A stretch of 64,000 bases of DNA from Kuafuiihalomonas sp050331295. GTDB lineage: Bacteria > Myxococcota > Kuafuiibacteriia > Kuafuiibacteriales > Kuafuiibacteriaceae. The stretch spans positions 62,001 to 126,000 of the forward strand of contig JBHJGZ010000011.1 in assembly GCA_050331295.1 (NCBI GenBank), in the 5' to 3' direction. The translations under genes were made by a program, and so were the position numbers. This document shows, piece after piece, positions 8,032 to 18,000 of the stretch. Under the pieces are notes generated by a model. It saw only the letters and a program-made list of their open reading frames with translations. It was not told the DNA's origin and ran no database searches. The stretch's first letter is position 1, and each line of letters opens with the position of its first letter.

Positions 8032-10542
8032 ATGAACCCATCTTTTCGCGTCGCCAAGTTTGGCGGCTCTTCCCAAGCGACACCCGACCGGGTCCGGCGG
8101 GTGGTGGACATCATTCGGGACGAATCCCGCGAAGGCCCGCTTGCGGTCGTGGTTTCGGCCGCGGGTCAAACCACCGACCTCTTGATCAATGCGGCCTCTC
8201 GGGCCTCGGTGGGCGATGAGCACATCGCGGCGGGCCTGGTGGATCAGGTCCACCGCATCTCCATCACCAATGCCCGGGACGTCCTGGGCACCAACGGCGA
8301 GATCCTGAAGGTCGAGTCGGAGGTGGAGGCCCTCCTCTCCAATCTGCGAAAGCTCCTCTACGGCGTGAGCCTTCTGCGCGAGTACACACCCCAGTCTTTG
8401 GACCTCATTCAGTCGTTCGGAGAGCGCCTGAGCGCGATGCTGATGAGCGAGTTCCTGAACGGTGCCGGCATCAAGAGCATCTTCGTGGATGCCCGGGATT
8501 GGCTGGTGACCTCCGATGAATTCGGTCGAGCCCAGGTCGACTGGGAAGCCTCCTCGACCCGCATCAAGTCGTTTCGCACGTCCTGGTCGGGATTGGTCAC
8601 GGTTCATACCGGATACCTGGGCCGAACGCCGGACGGCCGCACCACGACCCTCGGCCGAAATGGCTCCGACTATACCGCAACTCTTCTTGCACGAGGCCTG
8701 GAAGCGCGAGACGTCTCGATCTGGACCGATGTCTCGGGCGTCATGACCGCCGACCCGAGCATCGTTCCGGACGCCTACCCTCTGGAGCGGCTGAGCTACA
8801 TGGAAGCGCTGGAGCTCGCCACCTTTGGCGCCAAGATGTTCCACCCGCGGACGATGATCCCGCTCATCGAGTCCGGGATCCCGCTTCGGATTCGCAACAC
8901 CTTCACTCGAAACGACTCTGGAACACTGGTGGATGAAACCGGCGTGCAGGATCGGAACCGGCCGACCTCCGTCACGTCGCTGGAGAACGTCGCCCTTCTG
9001 GACATTCAGGTTCGCCGGCTCGGTGCGCGCCCCAAGATGGCAGAGCGGGTTCAGCGATCTCTGGACACGGCCGGGATCACGGTGTGGCTTTCGACCCAGT
9101 CGGCGCACGGCCAGGCCCTTTCGGCGGTCGTGCCCATCGACCAAGCGGACAAGGCGGTCCTCGCGTTGGAAAGCGACTTTCGGGCCGAGTTGGAAAGCCA
9201 CGAACTCCAGCCGATCCGGGTAGAGCTGCCGGTGACCCTGTTGACCCTGGTGGCCGAAGCGATGGGCCAACACACCAACGTGGCCGGCCGGATGTTCGCG
9301 GCCCTGGGTGCGGTGGGCGTCAACGTGCTGTCCATCGGCCAGAGCGCCAGCAGCCGCTCCATCTCTTGCGTGATCCCGGCCGCCGATACCGCCTCGGGGG
9401 TTCGGGCGGTGCACGACGCCTTCAACTTCGCCCATCAGACCGTGAACCTGTGCGTGCTGGGCAAGGGCACGGTGGGCAGCCAGCTTCTCGAACAGATCGC
9501 AAGTCAGCAATCCATCTTGCGAGACCACCACGACATCGATCTTCGACTGGTCGGTCTGGCCGGCCAGGATCGCCTGGTGTTCGATGCGGACGGGATCGAT
9601 CCCCGGGCCTGGAAGGGCCGGATGGACGGGGCCCACGTCATGAACATGGGGCCGCAGGGCCCGGTCTCCATCGAAGTCCTAGAGAAACTCCGGCGCCTGT
9701 CGGTGCCGATCTTGGTGGATGCCACCGCAGCCGACGGCATGGAGTCTCTCTACCACGAAGCCCTCGGTCGAGGGATCCACGTGGTGGCGGCCAACAAAAA
9801 GCCCCTCACCATCTCGATGGAAGGTCGAAATGCGCTGCTGGCCGAAGCGCGGGACAACAGTCGCTTCTACGTCTACGAGACCACGGTCGGCGCGAGTCTT
9901 CCGGTCATCGAGACCCTCAAGGATTTGGTCCGGACCGGCGACCAGGTGCGCCTCATCGAAGGGTCCTTCTCCGGGACCTTGGGGTACCTGACCAACCAGA
10001 TGATGTCCGGGCAGCCGTTGGCGGACGCGGTACGGGAAGCACAGGAGCTCGGCTACACCGAGCCTCAGCCGCAAGACGACTTGTCGGGCCTGGATGCGGC
10101 GCGGAAAGCGTTGATCCTGGCTCGAGAACTCGGCATGTCCATCGAGCTCTCCGATGTCGCGCTGACCCCGCTGGTTCCCGAAAACATCATCTCGGAAGCG
10201 AACCTCGATGCCTTCTACGAGAAGCTTCGGGACCATCAACCGGAGATCGATCGAAAGCTTTCGGACGATCGGGCGAGCGGTCGGGTCCTCCGCTACCTGG
10301 CGCGCATCGACCCGTCGGCACCGGAGCGCGGCGAGCCGGTGATGACGGTGGGCCCGATGGCGGTGCCACAGACTCACCCAGCCGCGCGCCTTCGGGGCTC
10401 CGAAGCGTTCGTGGCATTCACCACGGCGCGGTACGAGGAATATCCGCTCATCGTCCAAGGCTCGGGGGCCGGTGGTGCGGTCACCGCCGCTGGCGTCCTG
10501 GCCGACGTCTTGCGGGTGGCCCAGACCCTTCGAGGCCGCTGA
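8032..10542 (+). CDS. thrA: Bifunctional aspartokinase/homoserine dehydrogenase
   Basis: An 836-residue fusion starting at ATG 8032, close to the length of E. coli ThrA. The kinase part begins VAKFGGSS and includes GRNGSDYTATLLARGLEARD and TFGAKMFHPRTM. A regulatory ACT-type region holds NVAGRMFAALGAVGVNVLSIGQSASSRSISCVI (two overlapping stretches). The dehydrogenase part starts at VNLCVLGKGTVGSQLL, a Rossmann glycine motif, and includes ANKKPL and EGSFSGTLGYL. It phosphorylates aspartate and later reduces aspartate semialdehyde to homoserine, so it is the entry and branch point for Thr and Met. The ACT domains are the expected site of end-product inhibition. Confidence 0.95.
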   Translation: MNPSFRVAKFGGSSQATPDRVRRVVDIIRDESREGPLAVVVSAAGQTTDLLINAASRASVGDEHIAAGLVDQVHRISITNARDVLGTNGEILKVESEVEALLSNLRKLLYGVSLLREYTPQSLDLIQSFGERLSAMLMSEFLNGAGIKSIFVDARDWLVTSDEFGRAQVDWEASSTRIKSFRTSWSGLVTVHTGYLGRTPDGRTTTLGRNGSDYTATLLARGLEARDVSIWTDVSGVMTADPSIVPDAYPLERLSYMEALELATFGAKMFHPRTMIPLIESGIPLRIRNTFTRNDSGTLVDETGVQDRNRPTSVTSLENVALLDIQVRRLGARPKMAERVQRSLDTAGITVWLSTQSAHGQALSAVVPIDQADKAVLALESDFRAELESHELQPIRVELPVTLLTLVAEAMGQHTNVAGRMFAALGAVGVNVLSIGQSASSRSISCVIPAADTASGVRAVHDAFNFAHQTVNLCVLGKGTVGSQLLEQIASQQSILRDHHDIDLRLVGLAGQDRLVFDADGIDPRAWKGRMDGAHVMNMGPQGPVSIEVLEKLRRLSVPILVDATAADGMESLYHEALGRGIHVVAANKKPLTISMEGRNALLAEARDNSRFYVYETTVGASLPVIETLKDLVRTGDQVRLIEGSFSGTLGYLTNQMMSGQPLADAVREAQELGYTEPQPQDDLSGLDAARKALILARELGMSIELSDVALTPLVPENIISEANLDAFYEKLRDHQPEIDRKLSDDRASGRVLRYLARIDPSAPERGEPVMTVGPMAVPQTHPAARLRGSEAFVAFTTARYEEYPLIVQGSGAGGAVTAAGVLADVLRVAQTLRGR

Positions 10543-10596
10543 CTTCGGAACCGCGGACACGTTGGAACCGGACCGGACCTTGGGGGCTGGACCGAC

Positions 10597-10728
10597 GACC
10601 ACGTGAGCCGACCACGTAAGCCGACCACGTAAGCCGATCGCGTGGGGAGGTCGCGTGGGGAGGTCGCTTGGGGGAGGCCGCTTGGGCGAGGGTGCTTGGG
10701 CGAGGCCTTTGGGACGGCCCCGTGGGAA
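10597..10728. repeat. Degenerate 13-14 bp tandem repeat, about ten copies
   Basis: Between the convergent ends of thrA and the cystathionine beta-synthase gene, a short unit repeats about ten times without a gap. The first three copies are near-identical (GACCACGTRAGCC). Copies then drift stepwise through GATCGCGTGGGGA and GGTCGCTTGGGGGA to GGGTGCTTGGGCGA and GGCCCCGTGGGAA. Unit length is 12-14 bp. No protein frame makes sense across it and no clear terminator hairpin is visible. Confidence 0.8.
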
Positions 10729-10734
10729 GACCGG

Positions 10735-12102
10735 TCAAGACGCGGCGGACACGCGGCTGGTCAAATCCTCCACGATGTCCATCTTGGTCACGATGGCCAC
10801 CAGCGCTCCTTCGTTGTCCACCACGATCCCGGCTTCGTCGTTGGCGAAGAGTTCGAGGAGTGCCTTGGCCGGTTGGTCCGGTCGCACCGTATCGCAGCGC
10901 CGGAACATGACCTCGGCGATGCTGGTGCTCAGGTTGGCGTGCCCTTCTACCAGCTTTCCCAGGAGATCGGACTCGGTCACGATGCCGACCACGCGGGTTC
11001 CGTCCACCACCGGAAGCTGGCTGATCCCGTGGTCCTTCATCTTCTTGACCGACTCTCCGAGGCTGTCCTTGCCGGTGGCCACCTGCACCTGACGCCGCGG
11101 AAGGCGCGCCACGATGTCCGCCACCGTCTCGGTGGCCCAGCTGCTCTCCGCGAATCCGTACTGCTTCATCCAGGTGTCATCCACGAACTTGGTCATGTAG
11201 TTGCGGACCGAGTCGGGAAGCAGCACCACGATGCGTTTGCCCGGGGCGCGCTTCGCGACCTCCAACGCACCCACCATCGCAGAGCCGCTGCTCCCGCCGA
11301 CCAAGAGCCCTTCGCGGCGAATCAAACGCCGGGCCAGGATGAACGAGTCTCGGTCTTCGCTTCGGACCCACTCGTCCACGATCCCTCGATCCAAAACCTC
11401 GGGGATGAAGTCATAACCGATGCCTTCGACCTTGTAAGATTGCACGGGGCCGGGTCCGGCCAGGATGGATCCTACCGGGTCGACGCCGACGATCTTCACG
11501 TCGGGCACGACCTCTTTGAGACGCTTGCCGACGCCGGTGATGGTTCCGCCGGTTCCGGCGCCGGCCACGAAGTAATCCAGCTTGCCATCGGTTTGCTGCA
11601 AGATCTCCTCCGCGGTGTCTTCGTAGTGGGCGAGCGGATTGTCTGGGTTTCCGTACTGGTCGAGGATGTGGCTGTTCGGGATGATTTGCTGAAGCTGCTT
11701 GGCGACGCTGATGTGGCTGTCCGGCGAATCGAAGGCCGCCTCGGTCGGGGTTCGGATGATCTCGGCGCCGAGGGCTTCGAGTACCACCTGCTTCTCCCGG
11801 CTCATCTTTTCCGGCATCGTGATGATCATCCGATAACCGCGGGTGGCCGCTGCCAGGGCCAAACCGATGCCGGTGTTGCCGCTCGTGGGCTCGATGAGGG
11901 TGTCGCCCGGCTTGATGCGGCCGGACCGCTCCGCTTCCAGGAGCATTCTTCGTCCGATCCGATCTTTCACCGAGCCCCCGGCATTGAAGAACTCACATTT
12001 CGCGAGGATCTCGCAGCCGTGTTCGGCACCGACCCGGTTGAGTCGAACCATCGGTGTGTGGCCGATGGCGTCGAGGATGGAATCGAGAATCTGCTCCGCC
12101 AC
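10735..12102 (-). CDS. cbs: Cystathionine beta-synthase with C-terminal CBS-domain pair
   Basis: A 455-residue PLP enzyme. The Schiff-base lysine is Lys46 in GGSVKDRIG. The substrate loop TSGNTGIGLA and the phosphate-binding GAGTGGTITG follow, and GGSSGSA closes the active site. Residues from about 335 on form two CBS motifs (GISQLPVVDGTRVVGIVTES and DEAGIVVDNEGALVAIVTK). These regulatory domains separate it from cysteine synthase and make cystathionine beta-synthase the better call. The reaction joins homocysteine and serine, the first step of reverse transsulfuration. It lies 52 bases downstream of the phosphatase gene. An ATCCG/CGGAT inverted repeat sits just upstream of its start. Confidence 0.9.
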   Translation of the reverse strand: MAEQILDSILDAIGHTPMVRLNRVGAEHGCEILAKCEFFNAGGSVKDRIGRRMLLEAERSGRIKPGDTLIEPTSGNTGIGLALAAATRGYRMIITMPEKMSREKQVVLEALGAEIIRTPTEAAFDSPDSHISVAKQLQQIIPNSHILDQYGNPDNPLAHYEDTAEEILQQTDGKLDYFVAGAGTGGTITGVGKRLKEVVPDVKIVGVDPVGSILAGPGPVQSYKVEGIGYDFIPEVLDRGIVDEWVRSEDRDSFILARRLIRREGLLVGGSSGSAMVGALEVAKRAPGKRIVVLLPDSVRNYMTKFVDDTWMKQYGFAESSWATETVADIVARLPRRQVQVATGKDSLGESVKKMKDHGISQLPVVDGTRVVGIVTESDLLGKLVEGHANLSTSIAEVMFRRCDTVRPDQPAKALLELFANDEAGIVVDNEGALVAIVTKMDIVEDLTSRVSAAS

Positions 12103-12116
12103 GGACCTACGCTAGC

Positions 12117-12134
12117 ATCCGGACCCGTTCGGAT
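12117..12134 (-). promoter_or_regulatory. Imperfect 18-bp palindrome upstream of cbs
   Basis: ATCCGGAC and GTTCGGAT flank a CC centre, with 14 of 18 positions symmetric. It lies 15 bases upstream of the cbs ATG. The outer half-sites ATCCG/CGGAT are also found in the larger palindrome upstream of the ArsR-methyltransferase/metH unit at 14072-14101, but the spacing differs. An operator role is inference. Confidence 0.35.
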
Positions 12135-12154
12135 CAGGTGGGAACACTCCGAGT

Positions 12155-13684
12155 TTACGCAGGCTCCAAGGTCTCACGGTGAAGGACCTCACCGGCTCCA
12201 TTCACCAGCCGAACGTCGAGCCGGCCATCCGGGGAGATCTCCACGCTTCCGTACGACACCGAGTGGACCGACGGCGGAACGTTCTGCGGGTCTCCCTTCT
12301 GCCGGTTGGCGTACACCACCCGCGGCCCGAAGGTGGAGTCGAGGACGGCCGGACCGAACTGCCCGGCGTGAAGGGGACCCGCCACGAACTCCCAGAAGGG
12401 CGAGAAGGCCCCTTTGGAAAGGGCGCTCCGGGCCGGGTCATAATGGTGCGCTGCAGCGTAGTGCACGTCGGCGGTCAGGAAGACCACGTTCTCGGGCAGA
12501 TGACGGAGCACCACCTCCAGTTCCCGTTCGCGGAACCGAGGCGGACCGGAACGCCCATCCGCGAAGCCTTCCACGGCACCCGGCCCATCTCCAACCAGGA
12601 GCCCGAGCGGCATGTCGCACGCGATCACCTTCCACAATCCCTTCGACTTGCGGAGCGTCCCCGAAAGTCCAACCAGTCGGTCGACCTGCTCGGCCCCCAG
12701 CATCGGTGACCGTTCGTTTTGCAAGAGGTTCGGCCCCCGAAAGCTCCGGGCGTCCAACACGAAGACGTCGAGCAACGGGCCGTAGGCGAGGTGTCGATCG
12801 AGTCGGTCCATGGGCGCATCGATGGGAAGCGACGCCCGGAGCGCTCGCCAACCGACCTCCTGAAGATGGTGGACGGCCCGGGTCTGGTAGCGCGGATCTT
12901 TCAGAATCTCCGCCGGATACCAGTTGTTCAAGACCTCGTGGTCGTCCCACTGGGCCACCACCGGGGTGGTGGCCCATAGGTTTCGGTAGTGACCGTCCAC
13001 CCAGTTGTAGTCGTATTGACCCAGGAATGCAGGGAGGGTTTCGGCGACGCGGGCCTTCTCGTCGGTGACCAGATTGTTCCAGGTGGTTCCGTCAGGCAGA
13101 GGCAGCCGAGCCCGCAGCGGCTGATCCGCGTAAACGGTGTCGCCGGAAAGGACGAAGAAGTCGAAATCCTCCTTGCGGACGCTCTCGAACGCGAACAGGC
13201 CTCCGCGTTCGGGATCGATGCCGAAGCCCTGGCCCACGATGTCGCCGCTCCATCCGAAGCGAACCGCCTTGTGGACCGTCGCGGAGGAAGCCTGTGGCGT
13301 CCGAAGGCTCACTTGCGGACCATCCCCCCTCGAGGCACCGGCCCCTCGAAGCCTGGCCTGCACCGGGGCTTCGGGCGCCAGCTCGACCCGCCACTGCAGG
13401 CTGTGGCCATCTCCCCGGCGTGCCTCCTGGGCCCCCAGCACCCGCTTGGAGCCCGCGACCGAGACTTCGAGCTCGGCCCGTTCTGCGGCCTCTGCGGTCG
13501 GCGCGCGGGTCAGAAACACCGCGTGCGAAGAGCGAACATCTCCCGCCATGAACGGCCACTCCGCCAGTGGGCGCGCCCGAGCATGCGGGGGATCGGGCCA
13601 TCGACGCGCCCCGATGCGAGGGTTCCCCGGGACGAAGGCCGCCGCACCCAAGGCGCGCTTCAAAAGACCGCGTCGACACCACAT
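12155..13684 (-). CDS. PhoD-like alkaline phosphatase, Tat-exported
   Basis: The frame is open further upstream, but ATG at 13684 starts directly before a twin-arginine-like leader (MWCRRGLLKRALGAAAFV), so I use it: 509 residues. Metal-binding blocks of the PhoD family are present in order: SGDTVYADQPLRARLP, AQWDDHEVLNNWY, VFVLDARSFRG and FLTADVHYAAAHHYDP. A PhoD N-terminal beta domain precedes them (SSHAVFLTRAP onward). The expected role is periplasmic hydrolysis of phosphate esters with a metal centre. The leader has RR but lacks the full Tat consensus, so the export route is likely rather than proven. Confidence 0.85.
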   Translation of the reverse strand: MWCRRGLLKRALGAAAFVPGNPRIGARRWPDPPHARARPLAEWPFMAGDVRSSHAVFLTRAPTAEAAERAELEVSVAGSKRVLGAQEARRGDGHSLQWRVELAPEAPVQARLRGAGASRGDGPQVSLRTPQASSATVHKAVRFGWSGDIVGQGFGIDPERGGLFAFESVRKEDFDFFVLSGDTVYADQPLRARLPLPDGTTWNNLVTDEKARVAETLPAFLGQYDYNWVDGHYRNLWATTPVVAQWDDHEVLNNWYPAEILKDPRYQTRAVHHLQEVGWRALRASLPIDAPMDRLDRHLAYGPLLDVFVLDARSFRGPNLLQNERSPMLGAEQVDRLVGLSGTLRKSKGLWKVIACDMPLGLLVGDGPGAVEGFADGRSGPPRFRERELEVVLRHLPENVVFLTADVHYAAAHHYDPARSALSKGAFSPFWEFVAGPLHAGQFGPAVLDSTFGPRVVYANRQKGDPQNVPPSVHSVSYGSVEISPDGRLDVRLVNGAGEVLHRETLEPA

Positions 13685-14128
13685 CTCGCGGAATGGATCT
13701 CGCCGCGCCGGCGTTTCATCAAGGTCCGAAGGGCGGTCGCACTCGACCCCCTCCCCAACCCATCCCTCGATAGTGGGTGCGTTCGCCCTTCGGTCATTTC
13801 TTCCCCCTACTCCTTGGTCATTCGGACGACTTCGGCCTTTCGGACCTTCCACGTTGCCAGGGTCTCCCGAGACGGTGTGTGCGCACGGACTGGTTCAAAG
13901 GTGGGCCGGCGAGGGATGCACCTGAGTGAGGCGGCTCGGTGGTCGCACCTGGGAGGCGGCTGGACACGCGGTGCCCGCGCGATTCGCAACCCAATCTTTC
14001 GCGGTTCTCGGGGCTTTGCCGAGATGCGGCACTCCGTGTTGACGGTCGCCGCAAAAACCGGCAAAGTCCTGCCAATCCGCGCATCCGGATAAGCGGATTG
14101 GCTCCCTCCGGAGGTGGAACACCCAATC
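13685..14128. other. Intergenic region with divergent promoters and the metH operator
   Basis: About 440 bases between the divergent phosphatase and ArsR-methyltransferase genes. I see no convincing protein in it. The right end holds a strong 30-bp palindrome (14072-14101) and a GGAGGTGG ribosome binding site at 14110-14117. I looked for a cobalamin, SAM or SAH riboswitch and found no convincing match. Confidence 0.6.
14072..14101 (+). promoter_or_regulatory. 30-bp nested palindrome, likely operator of the ArsR-methyltransferase regulator
   Basis: The arms CCAATCCGC (14072-14080) and GCGGATTGG (14093-14101) are perfect reverse complements. A second palindrome, ATCCGGAT (14083-14090), has exactly the same centre. 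Thirteen of 15 base pairs are symmetric. It lies 27 bases upstream of the regulator's ATG, where an autoregulatory ArsR-type operator would be expected. Symmetry is seen directly; binding by the adjacent regulator is inferred. Confidence 0.65.
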
Positions 14129-15067
14129 ATGGACCTGCGTCGAACTCATGAGTTCTGCCGTCTCCTCTCGGACGACACCCGGCTTCGGCTATTGGTGCTC
14201 CTTTCGGAGTTCAACCTGACGGTGGGGGAATTGACCAGTCTCCTGGGTGTCGCGCAGAGCCGGGTGTCCACTCACCTCGGCCGCCTCCGGGAGGCTGGTC
14301 TGGTTTCGGCCACCCGCGGGGGGCAGGGATCGCTGTACCACCTGTCCGAGCAGGCGCAGGCGCCCGAGGCGGCGGGCCTCTGGCGGCAGGTTCGAGGCCA
14401 CCTGGAAGATCCGCTCCTCGAGCAGGACCTGCAAAGGGCCCGGGACCTCATCGAGGTCCGGAGCCAGAGCGAGCACTGGGCCGACACGGTGGCTGGCCGG
14501 ATGGAACGGCACTACTCGCCGGGACGGACCTGGCAATCCACGGCCCGGGGTCTCATCACGCTGTTGGAGCTCGGGGACGTCTTGGACGTCGCCTCGGGGG
14601 ATGGAGCGCTGGTGGAGCTCGTGGCCAAGCGCGCTCGGTCCATCGTGGGTATCGATCGCAGCGAGCGGGTGGTGAATGCGGCCCGCCGGCGGCTCAGCAA
14701 CATGAGCAACGTGAGCTTCGTGCAAGGTGACATGCACGAACTCCCCTTCGAAGCCTCGCGCTTCGACACCATTCTTCTTCTACACGCTTTGACCTACGCG
14801 CACGACGCCGATCGTGTGGTGGCGGAGTGCGCCCGTGTCGTGCGACCGGGGGGCTCCGTCGTCATTCAGACGCTCCTGCGTCACCAGTTCTTCGACCACG
14901 TGAAGCCCTTCGACCATCTGAACACGGGCTTCGAGGTGGATGAGGTCTCGAGCCTCATCGAGAATGCGGGTCTGGAGATTCTGGAGTGCGGCATCACGCA
15001 CCAGGAAAAGCGCAAACCGAACTTCAAAATCGTGACGGCCCTCGGACGCCGTCCAAAGGACATATGA
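14129..15067 (+). CDS. ArsR-type HTH regulator fused to a SAM-dependent methyltransferase domain
   Basis: Start chosen at ATG 14129, 11 bases after GGAGGTGG; the in-frame GTG at 14114 lies inside that site. The product is 312 residues. The first 75 form an ArsR winged helix: LLSDDTRLRLLVLLSEFNLT, then AQSRVSTHLGRLREAGLVS. There is no metal-binding Cys motif. A class I methyltransferase domain follows, with motif I at about 151-166 (LDVASGDGALVELVA) and PGGSVVIQTLL near the end. Its stop overlaps the metH start (ATGA). Fused ArsR-methyltransferase regulators beside methionine-cycle genes are known, with S-adenosylhomocysteine sensing by SahR; that role here is inference from context. Confidence 0.8.
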   Translation: MDLRRTHEFCRLLSDDTRLRLLVLLSEFNLTVGELTSLLGVAQSRVSTHLGRLREAGLVSATRGGQGSLYHLSEQAQAPEAAGLWRQVRGHLEDPLLEQDLQRARDLIEVRSQSEHWADTVAGRMERHYSPGRTWQSTARGLITLLELGDVLDVASGDGALVELVAKRARSIVGIDRSERVVNAARRRLSNMSNVSFVQGDMHELPFEASRFDTILLLHALTYAHDADRVVAECARVVRPGGSVVIQTLLRHQFFDHVKPFDHLNTGFEVDEVSSLIENAGLEILECGITHQEKRKPNFKIVTALGRRPKDI

Positions 15068-18000
15068 TGGATCTCAAAGAACGTATCGAACGACTCCACA
15101 CCGTGGTGAAAGAGCGCATCCTGGTCCTCGATGGCGCCATGGGCACCATGCTTCAGCAGTATGAGCTCCAGGAACACGACTATCGAGCCGACCGCTTCGA
15201 AGGCCACGGTCATGACCTCAAGGGCAACCACGACGTCTTGAACATCACTCGACCCGATGTGGTGAAGGCGGTGCATGGCGCCTATCTCGAGGCGGGAAGC
15301 GACATCTTGGAGACCAATACGTTCTCCGCCACCCACATCGCCCAGGCCGATTATGGCCTCGAAGAGGCGGTTTACGACATCAACCTGTACGGCGCGCGAG
15401 CGGCGCGAGAGGTGGCCGACGCGTTCACCGACAAAGATCCGGCGCGGCCGCGCTTCGTGGCCGGCGTGTTGGGTCCAACCAACCGCACCTGCTCGATCTC
15501 GCCCGACGTCAACAACCCCGGTTATCGAAATGTCAGCTTCGATGCGCTGGTGGAGGCGTATCGAGAAAACATCGAAGGCGTCATGGACGGCGGCGCGGAT
15601 CTCCTCTTGGTGGAAACGGTCTTCGATACCCTGAACGCCAAGGCCGCTCTCTTCGCCATCTCCCAGTACAAGCGCCGAACCGGGATCGCCGTGCCGGTGA
15701 TGATCTCCGGCACCATCACCGACGCCAGCGGCCGGACGCTCTCCGGTCAGACCACCGAAGCGTTCTGGATCAGCATCGCCCACGCACGTCCGTTTTCGGT
15801 CGGGCTGAACTGCGCGCTGGGAGCCAAAGAGCTTCGCCCGTATCTGAAAGAGCTGGCTCGCGTCGCCGACTGCTACGTGAGCGCCCACCCCAACGCCGGC
15901 CTCCCCAACGAGTTCGGGGAATACGACCAGACGCCAGCCCAGATGGCGGAGCACATTGAGGACTTCGCCGAGAGCGGGTTCTTGAACATCGTGGGCGGCT
16001 GCTGCGGCACCACGCCGCAACACATCAAGGCCATCGCCGACACCGTGGCTGGCCGCCCGGTGCGCCCGATTCCGAGGTTGGAGCCCATCATGCGCCTCTC
16101 CGGTCTCGAGCCCTTCCACCTGGGACCGGACAGCCGCTTTGCCAACATTGGCGAGCGGACCAATGTGACCGGCTCGGCCAAGTTCCGTCGACTGATCAAG
16201 GAGGGCGACTATGAAACGGCCCTGGATGTCGCCCGGCAACAGGTCGAAAACGGAGCCCAGCTCATCGACGTCAACATGGACGAAGGGATGCTGGACTCCG
16301 AGGAGGCGATGCACACCTTCCTGAACCTGGTGGCGGCCGAGCCCGACATCAGCCGGGTCCCCGTGGTCTTGGACTCGTCGAAGTGGTCGGTGATCGAGAC
16401 CGGTCTCAAGTGCATCCAGGGCAAAGGCATCGTGAACTCCATCAGCCTCAAAGAGGGGGAGGAGGCCTTTCTCGAGCAGGCGCAAAAGGTTCTGGACTAC
16501 GGAGCCGCGGTCATCGTGATGGCGTTCGACGAAAAGGGTCAGGCCGACACCCGGGAGCGAAAGTTCGAGATCTGCAAGCGCTCGTACGAGCTCCTGGTGA
16601 ACAAGCTGAACTTCCCCCCCCAGGACATCGTTTTCGACCCGAACATCTTCGCCGTCGCCACCGGCATCGAGGAGCACAACAACTACGCCCTCGACTTCAT
16701 CGGCGCGTGCGAAGACATCAAGACCGGTCTCCCCCACGCCAAGATCAGCGGCGGCGTCAGCAACATCTCGTTCTCGTTTCGAGGAAACGACCCGGTCCGC
16801 GAGGCGATGCACTCTGCGTTTCTGTACCATGCCACCCGAGCGGGTATGGACATGGGGATCGTGAATGCCGGACAGCTTGCGGTGTACGACGACGTCACCC
16901 CCGAGCTCTTGGAGCGGGTGGAAGACGTTCTCCTGAATCGACGGGAAGATTCGACGGAGCGGCTGGTAGAGTTCGCCGAGACGGTCAAGGGAGACAAATC
17001 GAAGGAATCGAAGAACGATCTGGAATGGCGAAAGAAGCCGGTGGACGACCGCCTGGCCCACGCGCTCATCAAGGGTATCGCGGACTTTGTGGAGGATGAC
17101 ACCGAAGAGGCGCGACAGCAGGCAGATCGGCCCATCCACGTCATCGAAGGCCCCTTGATGAAGGGCATGAACATCGTCGGCGACCTCTTCGGCGAAGGGA
17201 AGATGTTCCTCCCCCAGGTGGTGAAGTCGGCCCGGGTCATGAAGAAAGCGGTGAGCTACCTCATCCCCTTCATCGAGAAGGAGTCGGAGGAAGGCGGCGG
17301 CTCCAGCGCCAAGGGCAAGATCATCATGGCCACCGTGAAGGGGGACGTGCACGACATCGGGAAGAACATCGTGAGCGTGGTCCTTCGCTGTAACGGATAC
17401 GAGGTGGTCGACCTCGGCGTCATGCAGCCCTCGCAAGCCATTCTGCAGGCAGCGAAGAACGAAAAGGCGGACATCATCGGTCTTTCGGGGCTCATCACCC
17501 CATCGCTCGACGAGATGGTCAACGTGGCCTCGGAAATGGAGCGGGAAGGCTTCGACATCCCGCTCTTGATCGGCGGCGCCACCACCTCTCGGGTCCACAC
17601 GGCGGTGAAGATTCAGCCGGCCTACCATGGCCCCACCATATACGTGACCGACGCATCCCGGAGCGTGGGCGTCGTCTCGAAGCTGATCAGCGACGAGCAC
17701 AAAGCGCCGTACGTGAAGGAGATCGCCTCGGAGTACGAGAAGGTCCGAAAGCAGCACGCGAACAAGAAGGAGCGCAAAGACCGCCTGTCGATTGCCGACG
17801 CCCGCGCGAACCGCCTGGAGCCGGACTTTAGGGCCCATCCTCCGGTGCGACCCCGAGAGCTCGGCCTTCAGACCTTCACCCACTATCCGCTCCGGGAGCT
17901 GGTGGAGGCCATCGACTGGACGCCGTTCTTTCAGACCTGGGAGCTGCACGGGCGCTTTCCGGCCTTGCTCGATGATCCGGTGGTGGGACCGCAGGCTCGA

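Noticed and set aside
13853..14071. Possible SAH or cobalamin riboswitch upstream of the metH unit
   Set aside because: A GCGAGGG...GGCTCGG stretch near 13907-13937 loosely recalls an SAH aptamer, but the conserved core and pseudoknot strands are not there, and no B12-box is visible. The palindrome and DNA-binding regulator explain control better.
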